Of a stretch of DNA of 64,000 nucleotides, positions 40,274 to 49,476 are shown piece by piece. The translations under genes were made by a program, and so were the position numbers. Under the pieces are notes generated by a model that saw only the letters and a program-made list of their open reading frames with translations, was not told the DNA's origin and searched no databases. Origin of the DNA: an uncultured Aquimarina sp. (lineage in GTDB: Bacteria; Bacteroidota; Bacteroidia; Flavobacteriales; Flavobacteriaceae); the NCBI GenBank assembly GCA_947500845.1, contig CANMTP010000004.1:124001-188000 (forward strand). Direction: 5' to 3'. How positions within the stretch are numbered: the first letter of the stretch is position 1; the number at the start of each line of letters is the position of its first letter.

Positions 40274-41872
40274 TTATTCCATAACCTTCGCCATGACATG
40301 ATACCTTGGATCGTCTACATCATGTTCGATAACATTGGCCAATCGCGGCGAAGCTTTGATCATTAAGGCCTGGCATTCTTCGCTAAGATGTTTTATTTTC
40401 ACTTTCTTACCGGCTTCTTCATATTTTCCTACTAAAGCCCATATAGCTTCCAAAGCTGAGTGATCACTCACGCGAGATTCAATAAAATCAATTTCTACAT
40501 TTTCTGGATCATTTGCTACATCAAACTTACTGTTGAATGCTTGTATACTTCCGAAGAAAAGAGGTCCCCAAATCTCATATACTTTGGTTCCATCCTCCTT
40601 GATATGTTTTCGTGCCCGAATTTTTTTGGCATTTTCCCACGCAAATGCTAGAGCCGACATAATCACACCTGCAATTACTGCCACAGCCAAATCAAAAAAT
40701 ACTGTAAGTAAAGAGACCGCAACCAAGACGATAGCATCTGTTAACGGAATTCTATTTATAATCCTGAAACTTGACCAAGCAAAAGTTCCTATAACTACCA
40801 TAAACATGACTCCGACCAACGCAGCAATAGGCACTTGCTCTATTAATCCTGAGGCAAATAAAATAAATAAAAGTAAAGTAACTGCAGCTACTATACCCGA
40901 AAGCCTGGTACGTCCACCTCCTTTAATATTAATAATGGATTGCCCTATCATAGCACAACCACCCATTCCGCCAAACAACCCAGTTACAATATTTGCTCCT
41001 CCCTGAGCCAAACATTCTCTGTTTGAATTTCCCCTGGTTTCGGTCAATTCGTCAATAAGATTTAGAGTCATTAAAGACTCTATTAATCCAATGGCGGCTA
41101 ATATCAGTGCATAAGGACCAATAAATTTAAAGGTTTCCCAATTCAGGGGTACTTTGTTAAAAATATCAAATTGAAACTGAGGTAATCCACCTTTAAGACC
41201 TTCTCCTCCACCATCTTTAATAAAACTACCAACGGTTGCTACATCTAATTTCCCCAAAATCACTATGGCAGATACGACTAAAATCCCAATCAAAGCTTCA
41301 GGCAATTTTGATGTTGCTTTTAATTTTGGTAACCCCCACATAATCGCCATTGTGAGTAGTACTAACCCTAGCATCAACCATAATTCGGTACCTTGCATCC
41401 ATACTTTTTCTCCATTCACAAACTCTTTGAACATTCCCAATTGAGAAAGAAAGATCACAATTGCCAAACCATTTACAAACCCCATCATTACAGGATGTGG
41501 TATCAAACGTACAAACTTTCCTAGTTTTAAGACTCCAGCCAGCATTTGTATGATTCCCATCAAAATCACCGTGACAAAAAGATAATAAAGTCCTAACTCT
41601 TCTCCAGGAGCTCCCATTGCATTTCCCTCGGCAACCAAACTTACCATAACTACAGCCAAAGCGCCAGTTGCACCAGAGATCATCCCGGGGCGACCACCAA
41701 AAACAGAGGTAATCAATCCAATCATAAAGGCTGCATACAATCCTACTAAAGGATCAACTCCTGCAACAAAGGCAAAAGCTACAGCCTCGGGAACCAAGGC
41801 AAGCGCTACAGTTAGCCCAGATAAGATATCATTTTTGGCATTAGCCACTCTTTTTTTTACAAACTCGGTCAT
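40274..41872 (-). CDS. SulP-family inorganic anion transporter
   Basis: 532 residues from ATG 41872; an ATG at 41932 is in frame but upstream of the promoter. The SLC26/SulP transport domain has about 12-14 transmembrane segments (DILSGLTVALALVPEAVAFAF, GGMGGCAMIGQSIINIKGGG) and a C-terminal STAS domain from about residue 425 (VYEIWGPLFFGSIQAF, VEIDFIESRVSDHSALEAI). Members carry sulfate, bicarbonate or other anions, sodium- or proton-coupled. The ion cannot be assigned here. Transcribed alone from a consensus promoter. Confidence 0.92.
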   Translation of the reverse strand: MTEFVKKRVANAKNDILSGLTVALALVPEAVAFAFVAGVDPLVGLYAAFMIGLITSVFGGRPGMISGATGALAVVMVSLVAEGNAMGAPGEELGLYYLFVTVILMGIIQMLAGVLKLGKFVRLIPHPVMMGFVNGLAIVIFLSQLGMFKEFVNGEKVWMQGTELWLMLGLVLLTMAIMWGLPKLKATSKLPEALIGILVVSAIVILGKLDVATVGSFIKDGGGEGLKGGLPQFQFDIFNKVPLNWETFKFIGPYALILAAIGLIESLMTLNLIDELTETRGNSNRECLAQGGANIVTGLFGGMGGCAMIGQSIINIKGGGRTRLSGIVAAVTLLLFILFASGLIEQVPIAALVGVMFMVVIGTFAWSSFRIINRIPLTDAIVLVAVSLLTVFFDLAVAVIAGVIMSALAFAWENAKKIRARKHIKEDGTKVYEIWGPLFFGSIQAFNSKFDVANDPENVEIDFIESRVSDHSALEAIWALVGKYEEAGKKVKIKHLSEECQALMIKASPRLANVIEHDVDDPRYHVMAKVME

Positions 41873-41892
41873 AGTTGTGGTATTTGAGGGGG

Positions 41893-41922
41893 CAAAAATA
41901 CGTTTATTTTGTAGTACGGCAA
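41893..41922 (-). promoter_or_regulatory. Promoter of the SulP gene
   Basis: On the minus strand TTG (41922-41920), a 19-base spacer, then TATTTTTG (41900-41893). This is a full match to the Bacteroidota TTG-N19-TAnnTTTG form. It lies between the two in-frame ATGs and so selects 41872 as the start. Confidence 0.75.
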
Positions 41923-41995
41923 GTAAAAACAAGAGGGATCTTTTTACTAGACTATACTAAAACGTTATAGAAGATTTTTAATTTGTAAAACTTAC

Positions 41996-42003
41996 TATAT
42001 TTG
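41996..42003 (+). promoter_or_regulatory. Promoter -7 element of the M14 peptidase gene
   Basis: TATATTTG matches TAnnTTTG and ends 19 bases before the ATG at 42023. Confidence 0.55.
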
Positions 42004-42022
42004 ACTCTCATATTCATCAATC

Positions 42023-43768
42023 ATGCAAAGAATCTTACTTATTGCCTGTATTTTCCTGCTTATTTCTTGTTCTACTTCAAAAAAAAAGGATAAAGAAAAT
42101 ATTGATCTCACTACTATTTTTGAGAACAGTAATGGAACTGAAACGGCAACATATCCAGAGGTAATTTCTTATTATCAAAACTTAGCGGATATCTATCCAG
42201 AAATTAACATTCAAGAAATAGGAATTACTGATAGTGGTAAACCACTGCACATTGTGACTCTAAATCCTGATCGAGAATTTGATTTCGAAAATATTCGTCG
42301 AAATAAAAGGGTTTTGTTGATTAATAATGGTATTCACCCCGGAGAAAGTGATGGTATCGATGCGACTATGATGATGTTTAGAGACATTGTTCAGGGAAAC
42401 ATTCAATCCCTAAAAAATACTGTTCTTGTTACTATACCAGTCTACAATGTAGGGGGAGCACTAAATCGAAACTCTGCCACCAGAACCAACCAAAACGGCC
42501 CGAAGGAGTATGGTTTTAGGGGAAATGCCCGTAATTATGATTTAAATCGAGATTTCATCAAAAATGATACTAAGAATGCCAAAAGTTTTGCAGAAATATT
42601 TCATTTAGTACAACCCGATGTTTTTATTGACAATCATGTTAGTAATGGAGCCGATTATCAATATACCTTAACACACCTTTTTACTCAGCATAATAAACTT
42701 GGAAGTATATTGGGTAATTATCTGCATACCGAAATGCAACCTCAACTAGAAAATTTGCTTGCTTCGAAAAAATGGGATATTACACCGTATGTAAATGTCT
42801 GGGGAAGTATGCCAGATAAGGGTTGGTCACAATTTATGGACTCACCGAGATATTCTACAGGTTATACTACACTTTGGAACACCTTGGGAATGATGGTAGA
42901 AACCCATATGCTAAAACCGTACAAGCAAAGGGTTGAAGGAACCTATGAACTAATGAAATCGATAATTGAAATTACAGAAAAAGATGGGATAAAAATTCGT
43001 GAGCTAAGAGAACAAACTTTTGCAGAACAATCCGAACAAAAAGCATACCCAATTAATTGGAAAGCAGACACAACCCAAGCTACAAAATTCATTTTTAAAG
43101 GGTACGAAGGAGCCTTTATTGATAGTGAAATTACCGGAGCGAAACGTTTGAAATATGATCAAGACAAACCTTATTCTAAAGAAATCGACTATCAAAACTA
43201 TTTTATTCCAACCACCAAAATTGAAGTTCCTAAAGCATATGTTATACAAAAAGGCTGGTGGAACTTGATTGATTTGCTAAAGCTAAATCAGATCAAATTT
43301 AAAACATTAGAAAACGATAGTACGATCACAGTTGAAACCTACCACATTGCTGATTATGAAACTCGAAAAAATCCTTACGAAGGACATTATCTACATTATG
43401 GAACCTATGTAACAAAAAGTAACGCAACAATTACTTTTAAAAAAGGAGATATAATCATCCCTACAAATCAAAAAGGGTTTAGATATCTTCTGGAAACCTT
43501 GGAGCCCGAAGCACCAGACTCGTTCTTTAACTGGAACTTTTTCGATACTATTTTACAACAAAAAGAAGGATTTTCACCTTATGTATGGGAAGATAAAGCC
43601 AAAGAATTACTAGAGAACAATGAAGAATTACGGGTCAGGTTTGAAACCAAGAAAAAAGATACGGCCTTTGCCAATAATTGGTACGCACAATTAGATTGGT
43701 TGCATAAACAATCGAAAAATTATGAAAAGGCACATTTAAGGTATCCGGTGTATAGAATATTAAGATAA
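42023..43768 (+). CDS. M14-family zinc metallopeptidase lipoprotein
   Basis: 581 residues. The lipoprotein signal ends at LLISC, so it is envelope-anchored. The catalytic domain has the first zinc ligands His 105 and Glu 108 in NNGIHPGESDG and the third at about His 205 in FIDNHVSNGADYQ. YGFRGNARNYDLNRDFIK is the substrate-carboxylate block. M14 enzymes are carboxypeptidases or amidases on peptides or peptidoglycan. A roughly 250-residue C-terminal extension follows. The end overlaps the convergent Nudix gene by nine bases. Confidence 0.88.
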   Translation: MQRILLIACIFLLISCSTSKKKDKENIDLTTIFENSNGTETATYPEVISYYQNLADIYPEINIQEIGITDSGKPLHIVTLNPDREFDFENIRRNKRVLLINNGIHPGESDGIDATMMMFRDIVQGNIQSLKNTVLVTIPVYNVGGALNRNSATRTNQNGPKEYGFRGNARNYDLNRDFIKNDTKNAKSFAEIFHLVQPDVFIDNHVSNGADYQYTLTHLFTQHNKLGSILGNYLHTEMQPQLENLLASKKWDITPYVNVWGSMPDKGWSQFMDSPRYSTGYTTLWNTLGMMVETHMLKPYKQRVEGTYELMKSIIEITEKDGIKIRELREQTFAEQSEQKAYPINWKADTTQATKFIFKGYEGAFIDSEITGAKRLKYDQDKPYSKEIDYQNYFIPTTKIEVPKAYVIQKGWWNLIDLLKLNQIKFKTLENDSTITVETYHIADYETRKNPYEGHYLHYGTYVTKSNATITFKKGDIIIPTNQKGFRYLLETLEPEAPDSFFNWNFFDTILQQKEGFSPYVWEDKAKELLENNEELRVRFETKKKDTAFANNWYAQLDWLHKQSKNYEKAHLRYPVYRILR

Positions 43769-44368
43769 ATAATCATGAGAAAAAAGCTTTTTAATATTTG
43801 CATAAGAATCAGTTAAAGCCTTCTTGGCCTTTTTCTTATTTTTCCATTTTACCTTAGTAATTCCTTCATTTTTTTGAGGTATCAGTTCTCCGTCAAATTC
43901 GGTTTTCATCTCGAACCAATACGTGACCTTCAATCGGAACTCCCCATTTCTTTTAAACACATGATAGGTTTTATATAAAAATTTTGTGATTTCAAGACCT
44001 GTCACTCCGGTTTCCTCTTCTACTTCTCTTATTGCAGCGGTTTCAATATGTTCTTTCTTTTCTATTTTCCCTTTCGGCAAATCCCATTTTCCATTACGTT
44101 TAATAAAAAGAATATCCATGTTCGCATTGTACACTTTTCCCCCTCCTGCTACCACTACGGGGAGTTTTGAATATAGATGATCTATTAACTTATCTTCGTT
44201 TTTATGATAAAAATGATATTTTGCTTCTTCACCTACAGCTTCTTTACTTAAAATATCTCTTATAATTAGTGGAAAATCTACCTTTTTTATAGCAATGGAT
44301 TTGTATCCTTCAATGGACTTTTTAGTAGACAGAATAATGGGTGTATTATTCACAAAAACTTTATACAT
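43760..44368 (-). CDS. Nudix hydrolase
   Basis: 202 residues from ATG 44368 (an in-frame TTG at 44374 is less likely). The Nudix box GKIEKKEHIETAAIREVEEETGV (the Gx5Ex7REUxEExGU pattern) lies at about residues 100-122. The N-terminal 70 residues are a separate extension, unlike a minimal MutT protein. It presumably hydrolyses a nucleoside-diphosphate-linked substrate; none can be named. Only eight bases separate its start from the divergent pyrE start. Confidence 0.88.
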   Translation of the reverse strand: MYKVFVNNTPIILSTKKSIEGYKSIAIKKVDFPLIIRDILSKEAVGEEAKYHFYHKNEDKLIDHLYSKLPVVVAGGGKVYNANMDILFIKRNGKWDLPKGKIEKKEHIETAAIREVEEETGVTGLEITKFLYKTYHVFKRNGEFRLKVTYWFEMKTEFDGELIPQKNEGITKVKWKNKKKAKKALTDSYANIKKLFSHDYLS

Positions 44369-44371
44369 TTG
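44364..44371 (+). promoter_or_regulatory. Promoter -7 element at the pyrE start
   Basis: TACATTTG matches TAnnTTTG and ends only five bases before the pyrE ATG at 44377. The predicted transcript would be leaderless or nearly so. The element lies partly inside the Nudix gene's first codons. Confidence 0.45.
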
Positions 44372-44376
44372 CAACT

Positions 44377-45018
44377 ATGATTTTTGATAAAGATACAGCA
44401 AAAAAAACTGCTGAATTACTACTGCAAATTAATGCAATAAAATTACAACCGCAAGAACCTTTTACGTGGGCATCGGGTTGGAAGTCTCCAATTTACTGCG
44501 ATAATCGAATTACACTTTCTTATCCTAAGATACGTCAGTACTTAAAAGAGAACCTTGCCAGATTCATTAAAGATGAATATGGTAAACCTGATGTAATTGC
44601 AGGAGTTGCCACTGGTGCTATCGGCATAGGAATGCTAGTTGCAGAGGAGCTTGATCTTCCCTTTATTTATGTTCGGCCAGAAGCGAAAAAACATGGCAGA
44701 AAAAATCAAATTGAAGGAATTGTACCCAAAGGAAAAAGTGTTGTAGTGGTAGAAGATCTTATCAGTACGGGTAAAAGTAGTCTAAATGCGGTAAAAGCAT
44801 TAAAAGAAGTAAATGCCGATGTAAAAGGAATGGTAGCTATCTTCAATTATGGATTTGATATTGCCGTTAAAAATTTCAAAGATGCAGCATTAGCTTTGCA
44901 TACTTTAAGCAATTATGAAAATCTTTTAGAGCAGGCTCTGGATACCAATTACATCACAAAAGAACAACAAGCAACACTACAAAACTGGAGAACCAATCCT
45001 GCCGAGTGGAGTATATAA
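44377..45018 (+). CDS. pyrE: Orotate phosphoribosyltransferase
   Basis: 213 residues from ATG 44377; the longer in-frame start at 44341 would overlap the divergent Nudix gene heavily. It converts orotate and PRPP to OMP in pyrimidine synthesis. The PRPP-binding motif is VVVVEDLISTGKSS (about residues 119-132), and FTWASGWKSPIYCDNR is the orotate-side block. YVRPEAKKHGRKNQIEG is the flexible catalytic loop. It is followed 15 bases on by an SRPBCC gene in the same unit. Confidence 0.95.
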   Translation: MIFDKDTAKKTAELLLQINAIKLQPQEPFTWASGWKSPIYCDNRITLSYPKIRQYLKENLARFIKDEYGKPDVIAGVATGAIGIGMLVAEELDLPFIYVRPEAKKHGRKNQIEGIVPKGKSVVVVEDLISTGKSSLNAVKALKEVNADVKGMVAIFNYGFDIAVKNFKDAALALHTLSNYENLLEQALDTNYITKEQQATLQNWRTNPAEWSI

Positions 45019-45033
45019 TAATCAAATAATAAT

Positions 45034-45426
45034 ATGAATCTAGAAAGCCCTACGGTAACTGTAAATAAAACTGCCGAAGAAGTATTTGAATTTCTAACAA
45101 AAGTTGAAAATTTTGAACAACTTATGCCAGAAAGTAAACAAAAGTTTGAAAAAATATCCGATTCCCGATTTCTTTTTCAATTGAAAGGAATGCCAGAATT
45201 GGTTCTTGATCAAAAAGAAAGCACTCCGTCAAGCCAGGTAGTGTTAGGTGCTGCGAGTGATAAACTTCCTTTTACCTTGACGGCTGATATCAATAACACC
45301 GAAGACGGTAAAACCACTACAAAACTTACGTTTAATGGTGAGTTTAATGCTATGATGTCGATGATGATCAAAAACCCTATTCAGAATTTTATTAATACAC
45401 TTAGTGAAAACATCGGAAAGCTGTGA
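45034..45426 (+). CDS. SRPBCC-family protein downstream of pyrE
   Basis: 130 residues, no signal. A START-like fold with the opening LESPTVTVNKTAEEVFEFL, a Met-rich late segment EFNAMMSMMIKNPIQNFIN and a terminal amphipathic helix. It lies 15 bases after pyrE and is likely co-transcribed with it. Function unknown; a hydrophobic ligand is the usual expectation for the fold. Confidence 0.78.
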   Translation: MNLESPTVTVNKTAEEVFEFLTKVENFEQLMPESKQKFEKISDSRFLFQLKGMPELVLDQKESTPSSQVVLGAASDKLPFTLTADINNTEDGKTTTKLTFNGEFNAMMSMMIKNPIQNFINTLSENIGKL

Positions 45427-45590
45427 GTATGTGAGTTTTTTAGTGAGTAGTGAGCCTCTTTAAGTAGGATTTTTTACGATATTTTTTTTCACTGCACTAT
45501 GAGACTTTCGAAGAGTACAGTAAAGTTTTGATTTACATATCTTGAGTTTCTGATTAATCTCAAAGTCTTACATACTCAAAAACGCACTCA

Positions 45591-46322
45591 CTAATACAAC
45601 AATTTTATCTCTTTCAGATCAAAAACAGAAATAACCTCATCTTCTAATAGAACTTGAAGTTTTCCCTGGTTCGTAACAGATTGAATAATCCCTACAAAAG
45701 AATTTCCCTCCGCATCCAAGAATGTAGAGGGTTTATTTTTTCTAAAAAGTAAATGCTCATACTCTTTCTTTAAGATATCAAAATTTGAAGTTTCTAAATT
45801 CAGAAACCTTTTCTCTAGTCTTAATAATAAGGAATGTAATACTTCTTCGATATTAAAATTTTTACCTGAAATTTGTTTTAATGAACCGGCTTGAGGAAGA
45901 TTATCAAATTTGGTTTGATTAATATTCATACCGATTCCGATAATCGCACCAATCAAACTGCCATTTTTAACAATATTTTCTATTAGAATACCACATATTT
46001 TTTGTCGATCTGACAGAATGTCGTTAGGCCATTTTATAGATAATTTTGTAACCAAGAGATCATTAAGCGTATCGCAAACTGCCAGAGAAGTGGCTATTGA
46101 TATATAAAACTGCTCTGCTAACTTAAGATCGTCTATCTTCATAAACACACTACATGTAAGGTTTTTTCCCGGTTCACTTTCCCAAACCGTGCCCATTTGG
46201 CCTTTACCGGCAAGTTGTTCTCTTGCCATTACGCAAACAGGTGCTACAAATGTTTTCTCTCGATTTAGTTCTCTAAGAAAACGGTTTGTGGAATCAATGG
46301 CATCAACTTTGATTATATTCAT
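45591..46322 (-). CDS. birA: Biotin-[acetyl-CoA-carboxylase] ligase, catalytic form
   Basis: 243 residues. The catalytic BPL/LplA domain starts directly with IIKVDAIDSTNRFLREL, then AREQLAGKGQMGTVWESEPGKNL (the biotinyl-AMP loop) and LSIKWPNDILSDRQKICGILIE with the catalytic Lys. A small SH3-like C-terminal domain follows (residues about 195-243). There is no N-terminal winged helix, so it is not a repressor. It should biotinylate the pyruvate carboxylase and acetyl-CoA carboxylase. Divergent from rsfS. Confidence 0.93.
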   Translation of the reverse strand: MNIIKVDAIDSTNRFLRELNREKTFVAPVCVMAREQLAGKGQMGTVWESEPGKNLTCSVFMKIDDLKLAEQFYISIATSLAVCDTLNDLLVTKLSIKWPNDILSDRQKICGILIENIVKNGSLIGAIIGIGMNINQTKFDNLPQAGSLKQISGKNFNIEEVLHSLLLRLEKRFLNLETSNFDILKKEYEHLLFRKNKPSTFLDAEGNSFVGIIQSVTNQGKLQVLLEDEVISVFDLKEIKLLY

Positions 46323-46411
46323 GTAAAAGGTGTAAAAGTTTCATAAATGTCGGTATGATACAAACATTAAAATGATAAAAAGTAATAACTTTACACAAAT
46401 TAAAAAAATGC

Positions 46412-46783
46412 ATGACTAAAAAAGAAATCGGTACTGATCAATTAATCACTCAAATAATAAAAGGTATTGAAGAAGTAAAAGGTAATGATATCAATATTCT
46501 GGATTTAAGAGATATCGAAAATACAGTATGTAATTACTTCGTAATCTGCAACGGAACTTCTAATACTCAAGTAAATGCAATTGTTAATTCCATCCAAAAA
46601 ATTGTAAGTAAAGAACTTAAAGACAAACCTTGGCATGTAGAGGGCAGTGAAAATGCAGAATGGGTACTAATTGATTATGTTAATGTGGTAGTACATGTCT
46701 TCCAGAAACACATTAGAGAATTCTATGATATTGAAGGACTTTGGGGAGATGCAAAAACCACAGTTATCGAAACAAATTATTAA
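46412..46783 (+). CDS. rsfS: Ribosomal silencing factor RsfS
   Basis: 123 residues, full length. It binds ribosomal protein uL14 to block subunit joining when nutrients are scarce. Visible blocks are DINILDLRDIENTVCNYFVIC, GTSNTQVNAIVNSIQ, and the C-terminal GSENAEWVLIDYVNVVVHVF with IREFYDIEGLWGDA. It is 13 bases upstream of ftsH in the same direction, a conserved neighbourhood in Flavobacteriia. Confidence 0.94.
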   Translation: MTKKEIGTDQLITQIIKGIEEVKGNDINILDLRDIENTVCNYFVICNGTSNTQVNAIVNSIQKIVSKELKDKPWHVEGSENAEWVLIDYVNVVVHVFQKHIREFYDIEGLWGDAKTTVIETNY

Positions 46784-46796
46784 AAGAAAACCGTAA

Positions 46797-48746
46797 ATGG
46801 CTAAAGAAAATAAAAAAACAGAACCTAATAAAAAACCAAAATTTAGTGCATATTGGATTTATGCAGTTATTATCGTTGGTTTTTTAGTACTAAATTTTAT
46901 GGGTGGGAACGGTTTAGGATCTGCTCCTACTACCTCTCCATCAGAATTTCAAGAGTACTTGAGTAATGGCGAAGTCGAAAAAGTTGTAATCATTAATCGT
47001 CGACAGGCTAAAGTTTTTCTTACTCGAGAAGCAAAGTCGCTTGAAAAACATCAAAACAAGAAAGGTAATTCAATATTACCCGCAAGTCCGAATGATCCTG
47101 ATTATCAATTTGAATTTGGAGATTTGCAAAATTTTGAAAATAAAATCGCCCAGATTAAAAAAGAAAACAATCTTGAAACACAGGTTAACTACGACACTGA
47201 AAGTAATGTTTGGGGAGAAATCTTCATTACCCTACTACCTTTTGCCTTAATTATTGGCGTATGGATATTCATTATGCGAAGAATGAGCGGTGGTTCTGGT
47301 GGCGGTGCCGGGGGACAGATTTTTAACATTGGAAAATCAAAAGCTAAACTTTTTGATCAAAATACCGAAGTAAAAGTCTCTTTTGAAAACGTTGCTGGTC
47401 TTGAAGGTGCCAAAGAGGAAATTCAAGAAATTGTAGATTTTCTGAAAAATCCAGAAAAATATACTTCATTAGGAGGTAAAATACCTAAAGGAGCTTTATT
47501 GGTAGGACCTCCGGGAACTGGTAAAACACTTCTTGCAAAAGCGGTTGCCGGTGAAGCCAAAGTGCCTTTCTTCTCACTTTCAGGATCTGATTTTGTTGAA
47601 ATGTTTGTAGGTGTAGGAGCATCGCGAGTAAGAGATTTATTTAAACAAGCTAAAGAGAAGTCTCCTGCTATCATATTCATTGATGAAATTGATGCCATCG
47701 GTAGAGCTAGAGGCAAAAGTAATTTCTCTGGTTCTAATGACGAAAGAGAAAACACTTTAAATCAATTACTTACCGAAATGGATGGCTTTGGAACCAACAC
47801 TAATGTAATTGTTATTGCAGCCACAAACAGAGCGGATGTATTAGACAAAGCATTAATGAGAGCTGGTAGATTTGATAGACAAATCTATGTAGATTTACCA
47901 GATGTAAGAGAACGTAAAGAAATTTTTGAGGTTCATCTGAAACCTTTGAAAAAAGTCGAAAACGAACTGGATACAGAATTTTTGGCCAAGCAAACTCCAG
48001 GATTTTCGGGTGCAGATATTGCTAATGTATGTAACGAAGCTGCTTTGATAGCAGCCAGAAAAGGAAATAAAGCGGTGGGTAAGCAAGATTTTCTTGATGC
48101 TGTAGACAGAATTGTTGGTGGATTAGAGAAAAAAAATAAGATTATTACCCCTGCAGAAAAACGTGCTATTGCTTTTCATGAAGCTGGTCATGCAACTGTA
48201 AGCTGGATGTTAGAACATGCTGCGCCCCTGGTAAAAGTTACGATCGTACCGAGAGGACAATCCCTAGGAGCTGCATGGTACTTGCCAGAAGAAAGATTAA
48301 TTGTAAGACCAAATCAAATGCTTGATGAAATGTGTGCCGCCTTAGGAGGTCGTGCCGCAGAAAAGGTTATTTTTAATGAAATTTCTACAGGAGCACTTAG
48401 TGATCTGGAAAAAGTTACAAAACAAGCCAGAGCAATGGTAACTATATATGGCTTGAATGATAAAGTTGGAAATCTAACATATTATGATTCTTCAGGACAG
48501 AGTGAATATAATTTCACCAAACCGTATAGTGAGCAAACCAGCGAACTTATTGATCAAGAAATTTCTAACATCATAGAAGAGCAATATCAACGTGCTATTA
48601 AATTGCTGGAAAAGAACAAAGATAAATTAACCGAATTAGCTGAAGTACTCCTTGAAAAAGAAGTTATTTTTAAAGATAATCTCGAGAAGATCTTTGGAGA
48701 AAGACCTTTCGGTAAAAAAGAAGAAATCGTAACAGAACCCTCTTAA
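46797..48746 (+). CDS. ftsH: ATP-dependent zinc metalloprotease FtsH
   Basis: 649 residues. Two transmembrane helices (about 17-37 and 140-160) flank a periplasmic domain. The AAA+ domain has Walker A GPPGTGKT (about 237-244) and Walker [12 protein letters not shown] (about 292-302). The protease domain has the zinc site HEAGH (His 461). The enzyme degrades membrane proteins and some cytosolic regulators. [10 protein letters not shown] linker follows the second helix. It is transcribed with rsfS and ends at a strong terminator. Confidence 0.97.
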   Translation: MAKENKKTEPNKKPKFSAYWIYAVIIVGFLVLNFMGGNGLGSAPTTSPSEFQEYLSNGEVEKVVIINRRQAKVFLTREAKSLEKHQNKKGNSILPASPNDPDYQFEFGDLQNFENKIAQIKKENNLETQVNYDTESNVWGEIFITLLPFALIIGVWIFIMRRMSGGSGGGAGGQIFNIGKSKAKLFDQNTEVKVSFENVAGLEGAKEEIQEIVDFLKNPEKYTSLGGKIPKGALLVGPPGTGKTLLAKAVAGEAKVPFFSLSGSDFVEMFVGVGASRVRDLFKQAKEKSPAIIFIDEIDAIGRARGKSNFSGSNDERENTLNQLLTEMDGFGTNTNVIVIAATNRADVLDKALMRAGRFDRQIYVDLPDVRERKEIFEVHLKPLKKVENELDTEFLAKQTPGFSGADIANVCNEAALIAARKGNKAVGKQDFLDAVDRIVGGLEKKNKIITPAEKRAIAFHEAGHATVSWMLEHAAPLVKVTIVPRGQSLGAAWYLPEERLIVRPNQMLDEMCAALGGRAAEKVIFNEISTGALSDLEKVTKQARAMVTIYGLNDKVGNLTYYDSSGQSEYNFTKPYSEQTSELIDQEISNIIEEQYQRAIKLLEKNKDKLTELAEVLLEKEVIFKDNLEKIFGERPFGKKEEIVTEPS

Positions 48747-48776
48747 ATAAAACATTTGTACAAGTAAATTGAAAAA

Positions 48777-48815
48777 TCTTAACCTAATGAGAATATTAGG
48801 TTAAGATTTTTTTTA
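48777..48815 (+). terminator. Terminator of rsfS-ftsH
   Basis: A 13-bp stem, 48777-48789 with 48796-48808, and a 6-base loop are followed by eight T. The T run merges with the next gene's promoter element (TATCTTTG). Confidence 0.92.
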
Positions 48816-48822
48816 TCTTTGA
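48815..48822 (+). promoter_or_regulatory. Promoter -7 element of the LUD gene unit
   Basis: TATCTTTG matches TAnnTTTG and overlaps the end of the ftsH terminator's T run. It lies about 40 bases before the LUD start at 48864. Confidence 0.55.
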
Positions 48823-48863
48823 GTGTATAGTAAAATTGTAATTCCCCAATCATAATCCAAAAA

Positions 48864-49475
48864 ATGAGTCTATTTAGAAGATTATTTTTTTCAAAATCTA
48901 AATCAGACCAAAAGAGTAAGGAACGCCACGTAGAGGATCGCAGTAAGTATATGCCCGAAATCGATCTACCAATCGATGAAAGCTTTATGATGAATTTCAA
49001 AAGAAATGGAGGTAAATTTCTTTATTGCGACCAAGATGAGGAGGTTTTAGATTCTTTTGATAAGATCCTTTTAGAAAATGATTGGTATGAAAAAAATGTA
49101 TGTTGTTTTGACATTGGTTTAGAACATAAATTTTCTGGTTTTAATTTAAACTTTGTAAAACAATCTTCAGCCTCTTTCTTTTTTGCTACTTGCGAATATT
49201 TAATAGCAGATAGCGGCGCTATATTGGTCTCCTCTAATCAGCTCAGAGAAAAAAAGCTTACCGAATTGCCCGACAACTTTGTCATCTTAGCATCTACCAG
49301 TCAATTAGTTAAAAGCATTGGAGAAGGATTAAAAGGTATAAAAAATAAAAATAGAAACTCTATTCCTTCAAATATCACCACAATAAAAGACTTCGAACCA
49401 CAAAAAGAAAAGGATTTCTTAAGCTATGGAAGTAGTTCAAAAAATCTATATTTGCTCCTGTTGGAAGATTTATAA
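48864..49475 (+). CDS. LUD-domain protein (LutC/YkgG-like)
   Basis: 203 residues. A basic N-terminus (SLFRRLFFSKSKSDQKSKER) precedes a LUD (DUF162)-type domain with CEYLIADSGAILVSSNQL, the family's conserved late core, and NFVILASTSQLVKSIGEGL. LutC-like proteins take part in lactate oxidation, but no lutA/lutB genes are nearby, so the function here is open. It lies one base upstream of cdsA, an association common in Flavobacteriia. Confidence 0.8.
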   Translation: MSLFRRLFFSKSKSDQKSKERHVEDRSKYMPEIDLPIDESFMMNFKRNGGKFLYCDQDEEVLDSFDKILLENDWYEKNVCCFDIGLEHKFSGFNLNFVKQSSASFFFATCEYLIADSGAILVSSNQLREKKLTELPDNFVILASTSQLVKSIGEGLKGIKNKNRNSIPSNITTIKDFEPQKEKDFLSYGSSSKNLYLLLLEDL

Positions 49476-49476
49476 T

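Noticed and set aside
40533..41006. A 157-codon frame on the plus strand inside the SulP gene
   Set aside because: Mirror of the transporter's hydrophobic codons; the SulP domain and promoter explain the region.
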